From the NCBI GenBank assembly GCA_039029535.1, contig JBCCFW010000121.1:1-23306 (forward strand): DNA of 23,306 nucleotides. The letters run 5' to 3'. Source of the stretch: JBCCFW01 sp039029535. Lineage in GTDB: Bacteria; Acidobacteriota; JBCCFW01. Position numbers and translations under genes: made by a program. Of this stretch, positions 15,101-22,993 are shown in pieces. How positions within the stretch are numbered: the stretch's first letter is position 1; every line of letters begins with the position of its first letter. Below the pieces are notes generated by a model, which saw only the letters and a list, made by a program, of their open reading frames with translations, had not been told where the DNA came from and did no database searches.

Positions 15101-17178
15101 GTGGTCCCGCCGCAGCCGTTGTCCTGGAAGATGATCACCGACTCGATGAGCGGGTCGGGGTCGCAGGTGTCGCTACCGGTCGCGCTGTTGCGCCAGGCGT
15201 CGAGGTCGGCCTCGTCGGTCCCGCACTCGGCGATGAGATCTTCGGGGCAGTTGATGGTCGGTAGGCCGTTGTCGAAGATCGAGACCGTCGTGGAGCAGGT
15301 GTCGACGAGGCCTTCCTCGTCAGTCACCAGCAAGGTCACCGAGCAGTCGCTGTCGCACTCGGTGCGGTCGAGCGTCACGGTCGTGATCGGCGCCGTCGGA
15401 TCGTCGATGACCGCACCGAAACAGTCGGTCGACCAGGCGTGGGTCAGCGGGCCGCCCTCGGGATCGGAGGAGCCGGTACCGTCGACGACGAAGCTCGGGC
15501 CGTTCACGCCGCAGTTGAAGGCGTAGGGGCCGCCGGCATCGCAGTCGGGCGAGTTGTCGCAGTTGACCGGGGTGACGGCGGCGAGCACGTCACCGCCGGT
15601 GGCCGGCGAGCAGGAGCTGGCGTCGGCGGCCTCGGTGCACTCGACGATCTCGTTGTCGGGATCCACGCGGGCGACGACCTGCGCCACCAGCTCGTCCTCG
15701 TCGCCGAGGGGATCGCCCACGATGAGGTTGTCGCAGAACTCCACCGATTCGCCCGGTGCGAGACTCGGCAAGACGTGGGTGTTCTGGCTGAGGTCGGTCT
15801 CCACGCGGAGCTCGGCGCCCGCAGCGGCGAGACAACCCTGGTTCTGGACGGTCGCGCAGTAGTCGGCGCTGCAGCTCCCGCCGTCGCTGGCGGTGAGCTC
15901 GGTGATCACGAACTCGGGGTAGAGGTTCACCGAGGCGTTGGCCACGCACTCGTCGTCGTAGATGTCGAACTGCTCCGTCCCTGTACCGTCACAGTTGGCG
16001 AAGAGGTCCCAGATGCAGCCGGCCCAGGAGTTGAACTCGAGGATGTAGACACCGCAGAGGGTGGGAGAGCCCAGGAAGCTGACGTCCATGATGCGCTCGT
16101 TGCCCGGGCCGCCCGGATCGTTGCGCCCGCCGCCGTCGCAGCGCAGGGCACCCCAGCACACCTGGTCGCCCGGGAACTCGCCGCCGTCTTCGTCGAAGCC
16201 GTCGCCGTTGTTCACGTTGAACGGGACGATGTTGCGGTTCTGGTCGTAGACGGTGATGCAACCGCTCTCGACGTCGTTGAGCGGGACGTGCATCTCCGTG
16301 CCGCAGCTCGCGGTCACGTACATCTCGAAGCTGCAGTTGCGCGCGTCGATGAGGGCGGCGCCCGGGTTCGGGTTGGTGACCGAGCCGTCGTCCTCGATGC
16401 GCGAGCAGTCGAGGCCCGGGCCCTGCGGGCAGAAGCGATTGTCGTCGAAGGTCCAGCGGGTCTGCGTGCTGACCGGCGCGACGACCTCGCCGACGTTCTC
16501 CCAGGGCGCCGGACGACAGGGGTCGACGGGCGGATCGGGCTGACAGGGGTCGGTGTCGCCTTGGACGACCTCGTCATCCGGTGCGCCCTCGCGGGGCGGG
16601 AGGGTCTCCTCGGCGGAGCTGGGGCGGAGCTCCACCGAGTCGAGCTCGAGTCGGGTGCCGGCGGCCACCACGACGGTGAGGACGTGCTCGCCCGGCGGGA
16701 GCTCCGAGCTCAGGAGCACGCTGCGCCACTCGTCGCTGGCCGGCACCGCTCCGTCCGGGGTCGAGGCGGGGTCCGGCGGGCAGGCGAGGAGCTCGTCATC
16801 GAGGAGGAGGGTCCAGCCTCGAGCGCCGGCCGGGACCGTGCGGAGGTTCAGCTTGAGCCGAGCCGGCTTCTCGCTGACGAGGGTCTGGCGCCAGCGCCAG
16901 GCTCCGTCGGCGGTGGCGGCGGGCGCCAGGCGCACGACCTCGCGGTCGAGGCGCGGATCGTGGGCCATCACCTCGCGCTGGCTCGGCTTCCAGCTCAGCT
17001 CGGAACCCGGGGCGCACTCGGCCGGGGCCGTCTTGCTGACCTCGACCGTGATCGAGGTCTCATCCCGATCGCGGACTCCCGCGCGCTGCTCGGGCCCGAT
17101 CAGCGAAGCGAGCAGGAACGAGACCAACGGAATGAGGATGACGGTCGACGCGATCGGAGACTTCGCAGACGCTGGCAT
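12121..17178 (-). CDS. Giant exported protein with 13 tandem HYR-like Cys repeats
   Basis: This is a 1685-residue protein. The ATG is preceded by GAGGGG on the minus strand, and residues 12-28 form a signal peptide or membrane anchor. In order follow: an N-terminal beta-rich region (about 30-205); a Cys/Pro linker with DPCQPDPPVDPC; a Cys-rich domain (about 240-410, with SFEMYVTASCGTEM and VCWGALRCDGGG); a CARDB-like domain (about 415-530, LAPGESVEFCDN); a PKD-like domain (about 545-632, SSDPEGGPLTHAWS); and 13 repeats of about 80 residues to the end. Each repeat follows the plan VPADVTVxC, TDxCDPxP, GxCPxE, RTWTAxDxCGN, QxITxVD, with four conserved Cys. HYR and Ig-like repeats usually make stiff extracellular stalks or adhesins. 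No C-terminal sorting signal or anchor is visible, since the protein ends directly after the last repeat. A role in adhesion or matrix formation is an inference. Confidence 0.9.
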   Translation of the reverse strand: MPASAKSPIASTVILIPLVSFLLASLIGPEQRAGVRDRDETSITVEVSKTAPAECAPGSELSWKPSQREVMAHDPRLDREVVRLAPAATADGAWRWRQTLVSEKPARLKLNLRTVPAGARGWTLLLDDELLACPPDPASTPDGAVPASDEWRSVLLSSELPPGEHVLTVVVAAGTRLELDSVELRPSSAEETLPPREGAPDDEVVQGDTDPCQPDPPVDPCRPAPWENVGEVVAPVSTQTRWTFDDNRFCPQGPGLDCSRIEDDGSVTNPNPGAALIDARNCSFEMYVTASCGTEMHVPLNDVESGCITVYDQNRNIVPFNVNNGDGFDEDGGEFPGDQVCWGALRCDGGGRNDPGGPGNERIMDVSFLGSPTLCGVYILEFNSWAGCIWDLFANCDGTGTEQFDIYDDECVANASVNLYPEFVITELTASDGGSCSADYCATVQNQGCLAAAGAELRVETDLSQNTHVLPSLAPGESVEFCDNLIVGDPLGDEDELVAQVVARVDPDNEIVECTEAADASSCSPATGGDVLAAVTPVNCDNSPDCDAGGPYAFNCGVNGPSFVVDGTGSSDPEGGPLTHAWSTDCFGAVIDDPTAPITTVTLDRTECDSDCSVTLLVTDEEGLVDTCSTTVSIFDNGLPTINCPEDLIAECGTDEADLDAWRNSATGSDTCDPDPLIESVIIFQDNGCGGTTNQIWRFTATDGCGNSRSCEASYTLVDTIPPEIEPPADLVIECGTFEDTEATIEAWLLTGVATDDCGGNRPVFNELLSVETGCNDTETRTYRFTASDACGNSVSATATVSRIDTRPPNLFNVPADITVNCGAIPDPPTNVQASDQCVFGLLPVTFEETEEPGDCIDERVIIRTWSAVDACDNVATEQQRITLVDADAPTLVGVPADVTLPCGDDPPVPDVTATDACDPDPTVTFSQVEIPGECPDERTLIRTWTASDRCGNDATLVQTIIFDDDEQPVMEGLPEELEITVECDAIPEPPEVTATDNCDPGPIEVVLTESIFQFPENCEGEYLIIRTWHADDRCDNKAGFGQNIHVVDTTPPVFDTTVADMTVDCQDIPPVPEVGAIDNCTSEIVVSFTETSTPGGCPDDQVITRRWEAVDDCGNLAEMTQVITVRDLTPPTLMNVPESIVAPCDAPPDPAEVTATDLCDPDPTVTFFEFSGPGTCPGESNLIRTYVATDRCGNQVAVQQIITLVDEVPPVITGVPASATVSCDDIPAPATPMITDACDAAPTLTFEEVVTPGVCPAASVIERTWTGTDGCGNVTTAVQVLTVVDLDGPEVLSIPGDVSFPCSSPLPDPVQPTVQDNCDPDPTFELTESVSVGDCADERTVTRTWLITDACGNTTIARRRFFLTDSTPPTAEPLEDLTLPCGARVPVAVPPVVTDDCDPEPTATLVTFSLNGSCSGEETIIRTWTLTDRCGNAATVQQRVFLVDEVAPELLGVPADESVSCAEVPPPAMVGVDDACDPAPSLDFVESRIDGDCPDSYQLVRTWTTVDACGNEASASQTIDVSDTVGPVLLDVPADVTVPCDAIPPMPSVTAVDDCDPSPVLVAEEVGEPGPCPGEEVIVRTWTAQDRCGNVVTASQTITIVDETAPVLVGVPADVTIGCGDPLPPIPVVTAVDDCGPAPVLTFLELLPVGSCTDDEGQVVIRTWFARDECCNTVTATQRITRRQ
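12124..15275 (-). repeat. 13 tandem units of about 240 bp encoding HYR-like repeats
   Basis: Within the giant surface-protein gene, 13 consecutive units of roughly 79-86 codons repeat the same Cys pattern. Units differ strongly at the sequence level, so this is an old protein-level expansion and not a recent identical DNA duplication. The first two units are longer and most divergent. The last unit carries DECCN where the others have DxCGN or DxCDN. Boundaries are approximate. Confidence 0.85.
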
Positions 17179-17256
17179 TCAAGCCCCTCGAGAAAGGCCG
17201 ACAGGCGCATCCGGAGGGGTGGCGACGCTGAATTCCGGGGGCTTGGCGGACCTCGA

Positions 17257-17266
17257 CAGTTAACTG
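17257..17266. promoter_or_regulatory. 10-bp palindrome upstream of the surface-protein gene, possible operator
   Basis: CAGTTAACTG is a perfect palindrome and the most A/T-rich spot in the 115-bp gap between 17178 and 17294, about 80 bases before the ATG of the giant gene. A TTGAAA / TTCAAT pair with a 19-base spacer lies just upstream on the minus strand but is not a convincing promoter. Any regulatory role is a guess. Confidence 0.25.
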
Positions 17267-17293
17267 ATTGAATGCGTCGCAGTCAGGCCGATT

Positions 17294-17665
17294 TCAAGGG
17301 GTCTGGCCGGACTCCCCGCGCCAGGCGGCGACGAGGTCCGGAGGGGGAGGACCCTGATGCCAGTGCTGGTGACCCGGCCGGGGGTCCCAGTGATGATTCG
17401 TGGTCTCGTCGTGCTCCCACGGAGTGCCCGTGCGGGCCGGCGCGCCGCCCGGCGTTCCGGGGGCCGGAGTGCCGAGTTGAAGACCCGTCGCACCAGACGC
17501 CGTGGTCGCGCTCTGGCCCTGGTTCAGCGGCGTGCGCTCCACGAAGATCAGATAAAGGCAGAAGGTGACGAAGAGGCCGACGAGGACGAGCCCAACGAGG
17601 TTTCGTCTCTGGGGCGATTCGGCCGTCTTGGCTGCACTCGGGGCGCGCTTGGGCTTGCGTTTCAT
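17294..17665 (-). CDS. Small single-pass membrane protein with His/Trp/Pro-rich tail, unknown function
   Basis: Starting at ATG 17665 the product has 123 residues. It has a basic N-terminus (MKRKPKRAPSAAK), one transmembrane helix at about residues 25-44 (LVGLVLVGLFVTFCLYLIF), then a Thr/Gly/Pro-rich stretch. The C-terminal part is unusual: NHHWDPRPGHQHWHQGPPPP, rich in His and Trp. The positive-inside rule puts the tail in the periplasm. An upstream ATG at 17677 is possible; the longer open frame back to 17791 looks non-coding. The gene is divergent from the actABC operon, 185 bp away, and 115 bp upstream of the giant surface-protein gene on the same strand. The His-rich tail could bind metal or heme. 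I do not recognise the family. Confidence 0.65.
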   Translation of the reverse strand: MKRKPKRAPSAAKTAESPQRRNLVGLVLVGLFVTFCLYLIFVERTPLNQGQSATTASGATGLQLGTPAPGTPGGAPARTGTPWEHDETTNHHWDPRPGHQHWHQGPPPPDLVAAWRGESGQTP

Positions 17666-17850
17666 CACCCCGAGCATGCCAGAGGCTCGTGGGTCGTGCT
17701 GAGGGCCTCTTGGACCTTGCCAGGGGGTCATCGAATGTGTACGTTTGGCGGCTCCTACAGCCGTTCGGAGAAGTGGGGCGAAAGGCGCCATTTCAGAACT
17801 GACCTTGGAGCGAGCCCCGCCTCGCTGCGGGACCTCGGGGACTCTAGGCC

Positions 17851-18495
17851 GTGGCAGTCGTCTTCCCTCGCTGGACGAACCTTCTCCCTCTCATCGGCAT
17901 CGTTGGGGGGCCCGTCGCCGCCGTCGGCGGCCTCGCAGGCCTCTACTTCTGGATCCATTCGCCCAAGTGGACGGATGTCGGCTACGCACCGCCCCAGCCG
18001 GTGAGCTTCAGTCACCAGCTCCACGCCGGTGAGCTCGGCATGGACTGCCGGTACTGCCACGACACGGCGGAGCGCGCTGCCCACGCTGCGATCCCGGCTA
18101 CGTCGACTTGCATGAGCTGCCACGCGGTCGTCAAGACGAGCAGCAAGGAGCTGGCGCCGGTGCGCGAGTCGGCCAAGACCGGTGAGGCCATCCCCTGGCG
18201 CCGCGTCCACATGCTCCCCGACTACGCATTCTTCGATCACTCGGTGCACCTGGCGGCCGGCATCGGCTGTGAGAGTTGTCACGGTCGAGTCGATCAGATG
18301 CCGGTGCTCTATCAACACGAAGAGCTATCGATGAAGTGGTGCCTCGACTGCCATCGCAACCCAGAGCCGCACCTGCGTCCCAAGGACGCGATCACGATGA
18401 TGGGCTGGGAGCCGGGTGACTACGACCCGGCGACCGACCCACATCGCACCCGCGAGCTGGAGCCGCCGGAGCACTGTTCGGGATGTCACCGATGA
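17851..18495 (+). CDS. actA: Alternative complex III pentaheme cytochrome c subunit
   Basis: ActA is the multiheme subunit of alternative complex III, a quinol:electron-acceptor oxidoreductase that replaces the bc1 complex in many bacteria. The 214-residue protein has one N-terminal membrane helix (about 11-35) and five CxxCH heme motifs: CRYCH (66), CMSCH (87), CESCH (140), CLDCH (164) and CSGCH (209), as expected for ActA. The last motif is at the extreme C-terminus. Extra His residues (for example in FSHQLH and FFDHSVH) can serve as axial ligands. The start is a GTG with a weak upstream purine stretch (cgggga). It overlaps actB by ATGA, so the two are translationally coupled. The heme domain must be periplasmic for cytochrome c maturation. 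Confidence 0.93.
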   Translation: MAVVFPRWTNLLPLIGIVGGPVAAVGGLAGLYFWIHSPKWTDVGYAPPQPVSFSHQLHAGELGMDCRYCHDTAERAAHAAIPATSTCMSCHAVVKTSSKELAPVRESAKTGEAIPWRRVHMLPDYAFFDHSVHLAAGIGCESCHGRVDQMPVLYQHEELSMKWCLDCHRNPEPHLRPKDAITMMGWEPGDYDPATDPHRTRELEPPEHCSGCHR

Positions 18496-21400
18496 GCACG
18501 CAGCGAGAGCACGGATACTGGCGTTCCCTCGAGACCTGGGCCGCGGGTCAGGTTCACGAGGGCGCCGAGAACGAATTCCCGGCCGGCGCCAGCGAGCCTG
18601 AGGGGCTCGACCTCGGCCGACGCGACGTCCTGAAGCTGATGGGAGCGTCCCTGGCCCTGGCCGGAGCGGGCACCGGCTGCAGCGTCATCCGCAAGCCGGC
18701 CGAGACGATCCTTCCCTACGCTGAGCGTCCGGAAGATCTCATTCCGGGCCGCCCGATGTACTACGCGACCAGCGCGTGCATCGCGGGTTCCGTCACCGGG
18801 ATGCTCGTCGAGAGCCACGATGGTCGGCCGACGAAGATCGAGGGAAACCCTCGACATCCGGAGAGCAACGGTGGAACCGGTGGCTTCACGCAAGCCGAGG
18901 TGTTGTCCCTCTACGATGCCGAGCGAGCCCGCACTCCGAGCGAGGGGGGAGCGGAGAAGACCCTCGATGACGTCCGCGAGGCTCTCGAAGGGGCTGCTGG
19001 GACGCTCGAGGCTGCCGGTGGTGCCGGTCTGGGCCTGCTCGTCGGCCACCGTCCGTCGCCGACCTTTCAACGGCTGCTGAGCGAGATCCGCGAGCGCTTC
19101 CCGCAGAGCCGGGTCTATCTCCACGACCCGGTCCACCCGGCGTCGCGCCGAGAGGCTGCGAAACTGGTCGGTGCCGAGGGCATGCGGCCCGTGCTCGACC
19201 TGAGCCGGGCCGACGTCGTCGCCTGCTTCGACGCCGACTTGTTCGGCCTCGAGCCGGGCTCGGTCCGCAACTCGCGAGCGTTCGCCGAGGGACGGAGACT
19301 CGAGCGTCCTTCCGATGGCATGAACCGTCTCTACGTTGCCGAGCCGGTGCCGACGGTCACCGGCATCTGGTCCGACCAACGGCTGCGCGTCTCCGCCCGC
19401 AAGATCCAGTCCCTCCTGGGCGAGGTCGTCATGGAGCTCGCCGCTCAAGGGGCGCGTGGCGGGAGCGGTCAGGTCGAGGTCGTCGAGCAACTCCGCGCGC
19501 ATGGACGCGACGAGACGCTGCGGGCTTGGGCCCGCGAGCTCGCCGCCGACCTTCGAGCGCACCCCAGCACCTCGGTCGTGGTGGTCGGGGCAGGCCAGCC
19601 GCCAGCAGCTCAGGCGCTGGGTCACCTGATCAACGAGATGATTGGCGCACAGCGCCGCGTCCTCGCTTGGCGAGACGACCAGGTCACGGAGCACGATGGC
19701 GGTCTCGTCGAGCTCGCGTCCGACCTCCGCGACGGAACGACGACCCATCTCGTCGCTCTCAGCGTGAATGCCGTCCATGGCACGCCCTCCTCACTCGACA
19801 TGGCTGGAGCTCTGGCGACGGCCGAGATGTCCGTTTCGCTGTCGCATCTCCACGACGAGATGGCCGAGGCCAGCGCCTGGCACGTGCCCGTTTCGCACTT
19901 CCTGGAGAGCTGGGGTGACTGGGTGACGCCGACAGGGGAGACCAGCGTCCAGCAGCCGCTGATCGCCCCGCTTCACTCGAGCCTCTCCGAGATCGAGGTT
20001 CTGGCCATCCTGGCGGGCGCCAAGGGCAAGCCTCGCGACTGGGTGCAAGAGACGGCAGGTCTCGACGACGACTCGGGCGAGAACGCCTGGCGCAAGATGC
20101 TGCACGACTGCATCGGCCGTGCCGACGCGCGTCAGTCGCCGCGTCGCATCCGTCCGCGCTGGAACGAGCTCGCGGTGGCGCTGGCTGAGCCCCCGCAGCC
20201 CTCGTCGAAGCTCGAGCTGGTCGCGCCGCTGTCCAGCACGCTTCTCGACGGGCGCTACGCGACCAACGGCTGGCTCCAGGAGCTGCCGGACCCCATCACC
20301 AAGCTGACCTGGGGGCAGGCCGCGCTCATGAGCCCTGCGACGGCACGCCACCTGGGCGTCGGTCGAGTCGAGCGAGGCGTGCAGGTCAACCGTGTCGAGA
20401 AGGGCCTCCTGCACGGTGACGTCGTCCGCCTCGAGCGGGGCGAGACCTGGGTCGAAGTCCCGGCTCTCATCGTGCCCGGCGTGGCCGACGGCACGGTCTG
20501 CCTGACCCGTGGCTACGGTCGTCACCTACCCTCGGTGGAGATGGGCGCCAACGAGCAGGGCGTCGACGTCGGGCTCTTCTTCGAGGCCGGTGCTCCCAGC
20601 TTCCTGGTCGGGGTCTCGGGCACGCCGACGGGTGGCTCCGAGCTGCTCGCGACGACCCAGGAGCGCGGCACCCTGGTCGAACCGCTGCGCACCGCGCCGA
20701 GCCAGACGGCTCCGCGTGTTCGCGACAACATCATCCGCGAGACCGAGCTCGCCGAGTACCTCCAGCATCCGGACTTCGTGAAGGAGCTCGACGTGATGCC
20801 GGAGGAGAGGCTCCACTCCCTCTGGGAAGAGCCGAACCCGGTCGACGGTCACCAGTGGGGGATGGCGGTCGACCTGACCACTTGCTATGGCTGCTCGGCC
20901 TGCGTGATCGCCTGTCAGGCGGAGAACAACATCCCGGTGGTCGGCAAGGACCAGGTCCTCCTCGGTCGTGAGATGCACTGGGTGCGAGTCGATCGGTACT
21001 ACTCGGGCGACTGGGACGACCCGACCCTGTCGACGCAGCCGGTGAGCTGCATGCACTGCGAGAACGCGCCGTGCGAGCAGGTCTGTCCGGTCGCTGCGAC
21101 CGTGCACAGCCCGGAAGGCACCAACGACATGGCGTACAACCGCTGCATCGGCACGCGGTACTGCGCCAACAACTGTCCGTACAAGGTCCGGCGCTTCAAC
21201 TACTTCAACTTCGCCGGTCGCAACCACGACGACAACGAGCTGCTCGCGCTGCAGTCGAACCCCGACGTCACCGTCCGGTTCCGCGGGGTCATCGAGAAGT
21301 GCACGTACTGCGTCCAGCGCATCCAGGCGGCCAAGATCGACGCGAAGGTCAACGGCGACGGCATCGTGGCCGACGGCGACATCAAGCCGGCCTGCGGTCA

Positions 21401-21569
21401 GTGCTGTCCGACGGACTCCATCGCCTTCGGCAACTTGAATGACCCGAACAGTCGCGTTTCGCGTCTCAAGGCCAGGCAGAGCAACTACGGCGTCCTCACG
21501 GAGCTGAACACCCAACCCAGAACGACCTACCTCGGTCGGGTCCGCAATCCCAACCCTCGCTTGGGCTGA
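18492..21569 (+). CDS. actB: Alternative complex III iron-sulfur subunit (MopB-like plus four-cluster ferredoxin domain)
   Basis: ActB is a fusion of a molybdopterin-oxidoreductase-like domain without cofactor and an Fe-S domain. ATG 18492 is chosen over 18483 because it forms the ATGA overlap with actA; the product has 1025 residues. A twin-arginine-like motif (LGRRDVLKLM, Arg43-Arg44) precedes a hydrophobic stretch and a possible lipobox Cys63 (GTGC). The MopB-like region spans about 85-740 and lacks the N-terminal Fe-S Cys cluster of true molybdoenzymes. The C-terminal domain has CYGCSACVIAC (798-808), CMHCENAPCEQVC (853-865), CIGTRYCANNC (885-895) and CTYC (937) with CGQCC (968-972). These give 4+4+3+4 ligands, fitting three [4Fe-4S] and one [3Fe-4S] cluster as reported for the complex. 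An extra Cys971 is next to Cys972. Confidence 0.95.
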   Translation: MSTQREHGYWRSLETWAAGQVHEGAENEFPAGASEPEGLDLGRRDVLKLMGASLALAGAGTGCSVIRKPAETILPYAERPEDLIPGRPMYYATSACIAGSVTGMLVESHDGRPTKIEGNPRHPESNGGTGGFTQAEVLSLYDAERARTPSEGGAEKTLDDVREALEGAAGTLEAAGGAGLGLLVGHRPSPTFQRLLSEIRERFPQSRVYLHDPVHPASRREAAKLVGAEGMRPVLDLSRADVVACFDADLFGLEPGSVRNSRAFAEGRRLERPSDGMNRLYVAEPVPTVTGIWSDQRLRVSARKIQSLLGEVVMELAAQGARGGSGQVEVVEQLRAHGRDETLRAWARELAADLRAHPSTSVVVVGAGQPPAAQALGHLINEMIGAQRRVLAWRDDQVTEHDGGLVELASDLRDGTTTHLVALSVNAVHGTPSSLDMAGALATAEMSVSLSHLHDEMAEASAWHVPVSHFLESWGDWVTPTGETSVQQPLIAPLHSSLSEIEVLAILAGAKGKPRDWVQETAGLDDDSGENAWRKMLHDCIGRADARQSPRRIRPRWNELAVALAEPPQPSSKLELVAPLSSTLLDGRYATNGWLQELPDPITKLTWGQAALMSPATARHLGVGRVERGVQVNRVEKGLLHGDVVRLERGETWVEVPALIVPGVADGTVCLTRGYGRHLPSVEMGANEQGVDVGLFFEAGAPSFLVGVSGTPTGGSELLATTQERGTLVEPLRTAPSQTAPRVRDNIIRETELAEYLQHPDFVKELDVMPEERLHSLWEEPNPVDGHQWGMAVDLTTCYGCSACVIACQAENNIPVVGKDQVLLGREMHWVRVDRYYSGDWDDPTLSTQPVSCMHCENAPCEQVCPVAATVHSPEGTNDMAYNRCIGTRYCANNCPYKVRRFNYFNFAGRNHDDNELLALQSNPDVTVRFRGVIEKCTYCVQRIQAAKIDAKVNGDGIVADGDIKPACGQCCPTDSIAFGNLNDPNSRVSRLKARQSNYGVLTELNTQPRTTYLGRVRNPNPRLG

Positions 21570-21576
21570 AGAACGA

Positions 21577-21593
21577 CCCTGCCAGAGGCAGGG
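21577..21593 (+). promoter_or_regulatory. Hairpin in the actB-actC gap touching the actC ribosome-binding site
   Basis: A perfect 7-bp stem (21577-21583 with 21587-21593, ccctgcc/ggcaggg) with a 3-base loop lies in the 38-base gap. Its 3' arm runs straight into the G-rich ribosome-binding site (ggggag) of actC. There is no T run, so it is not a normal terminator. It could tune actC translation or protect the transcript. Confidence 0.45.
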
Positions 21594-21607
21594 GGGAGTG
21601 ACAGCAC

Positions 21608-22987
21608 GTGGCCACCCAGGTCCCACCCATCGATCCCGTTGACGGCCGGGCACCCCTGGTCGAAGGCGGGCACGACTTCCACTCGCTGACGGAAGTCGTC
21701 ATGAAACCCTGCGAGCAGGGACCGCCCGGCAAGCAGTGGTGGTGGTTGCTCGGCACGGGCATCGCCCTCCTGGGAGTGCTCGGCGTCTCCGTCGCCTACC
21801 TCATCTGGGAAGGCGTCGGGATCTGGGGCCTGAACAACCCCGTCGGCTGGGGCTGGGCCATCGTCAACTTCGTCTTCTGGATCGGCATCGGCCACGCGGG
21901 CACGCTGATCTCGGCGATCCTCTTCCTGTTCCGGCAGAAGTGGCGCACGTCGATCAACCGCTTCGCGGAGGCGATGACGCTCTTCGCGGTGGTCTGCGCC
22001 CTGTTGTTCCCGTCCATCCACGTCGGGCGCGTCTGGCTGCTCTACTACCCGCTGCCGATCCCCAACCAGATGGGGATGTGGCCGAACTTCCGCAGCCCGC
22101 TGCTGTGGGACGTCTTCGCGGTCTCCATCTACGGCACGGTGTCGCTGCTCTTCTGGTACACCGGCCTGGTGCCCGACCTCGCAACCCTGCGGGACCGCGC
22201 CAAGAACAAGATCGCCCGCCTGGCCTACGGCTTCTTCTCCCTGGGCTGGACCGGCTCGACCCGCCACTGGGTCAACTACGAGCGCGCCTACCTCATCCTC
22301 GCTGCGCTCTCGACGCCGCTCGTCCTCTCGGTGCACTCCATCGTTTCGTTCGACTTCGCGGTGTCCCAGCTCCCGGGCTGGCACACGACCATCCTGCCGC
22401 CGTACTTCGTGGCCGGCGCGGTCTTCTCCGGCTTCGCGATGGTGATGACGCTCATGATCATCGCCCGCAAGTTCTTCGGTCTCGAGCAGATCGTCACCAT
22501 GCGGCACTTCGAAAACATGGTGAAGATCATGATGCTGACGGGGATGATCGTCGGCTACGCCTACGCGATGGAGTTCTTCATCGCCTGGTACTCGGGCAGC
22601 GAGATGGAGTGGTTCACCTTCGTGAACCGCGCCTTCGGCAACTACGCCTGGGCCTACTGGACGATGGTCATCTGCAACGTCGTCTCGCCGCAGATCTTCT
22701 GGATCCGGAAGTTCCGCTACAACATCCCGCTTCTCTTCGTGTTCTCCATCATCGTGAACATCGGGATGTGGTTCGAGCGCTTCGTCATCGTGGTCATCTC
22801 GCTCTCGCGTGACTTCCTGCCGAGCAGCTGGGACTACTACTCGCCGACGTTCTGGGACGTGTCGTGCTTCCTCGGTAGCTTCGGCTTGTTCTTCACCCTC
22901 ATGTGTCTCTTCGTGCGCTTCGCCCCCATGGTCGCCCTCTCCGAGGTGAAGGCGGTCATGCCCCAGGCGGACCCGCACCACCACTGA
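21608..22987 (+). CDS. actC: Alternative complex III NrfD-type quinol-binding membrane subunit
   Basis: ActC is the NrfD/PsrC-like integral membrane subunit that binds quinol and passes electrons to the Fe-S domain of ActB. The 459-residue protein has a soluble N-terminus (1-40) and about ten hydrophobic helices, beginning with WWWLLGTGIALLGVLGVSVA. Family features include GIGHAGTLISAILFLFRQ, SIHVGRVWLLYY, HSIVSFDFA, GWHTTILPPYFVAGA and FEN followed by YAYAMEFFIAWYSG. It ends in DPHHH. The GTG start has a strong ggggag site 9 bases upstream. It is the last gene of the operon here. No actD, actE, actF or oxidase gene follows; a structured repeat and a convergent OsmC-family gene come next. Confidence 0.95.
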   Translation: MATQVPPIDPVDGRAPLVEGGHDFHSLTEVVMKPCEQGPPGKQWWWLLGTGIALLGVLGVSVAYLIWEGVGIWGLNNPVGWGWAIVNFVFWIGIGHAGTLISAILFLFRQKWRTSINRFAEAMTLFAVVCALLFPSIHVGRVWLLYYPLPIPNQMGMWPNFRSPLLWDVFAVSIYGTVSLLFWYTGLVPDLATLRDRAKNKIARLAYGFFSLGWTGSTRHWVNYERAYLILAALSTPLVLSVHSIVSFDFAVSQLPGWHTTILPPYFVAGAVFSGFAMVMTLMIIARKFFGLEQIVTMRHFENMVKIMMLTGMIVGYAYAMEFFIAWYSGSEMEWFTFVNRAFGNYAWAYWTMVICNVVSPQIFWIRKFRYNIPLLFVFSIIVNIGMWFERFVIVVISLSRDFLPSSWDYYSPTFWDVSCFLGSFGLFFTLMCLFVRFAPMVALSEVKAVMPQADPHHH

Positions 22988-22993
22988 GCCCGA

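Noticed and set aside
12124..15275. Tandem repeats considered as a CRISPR or satellite array
   Set aside because: The units are diverged coding repeats of about 240 bp in frame with a conserved Cys pattern, not short identical repeats with spacers.
15439..17271. 610-residue open frame on the plus strand antisense to the giant surface protein
   Set aside because: No domain or signal peptide; the minus strand holds clear CARDB-like, PKD-like and repeat domains.
17666..17850. Promoter for actA in the divergent 185-bp region
   Set aside because: TTGGAC near 17713 has no good -10 at proper spacing. A small agcgag/ctcgct hairpin (17809-17826) is too short to call. Nothing firm is visible.
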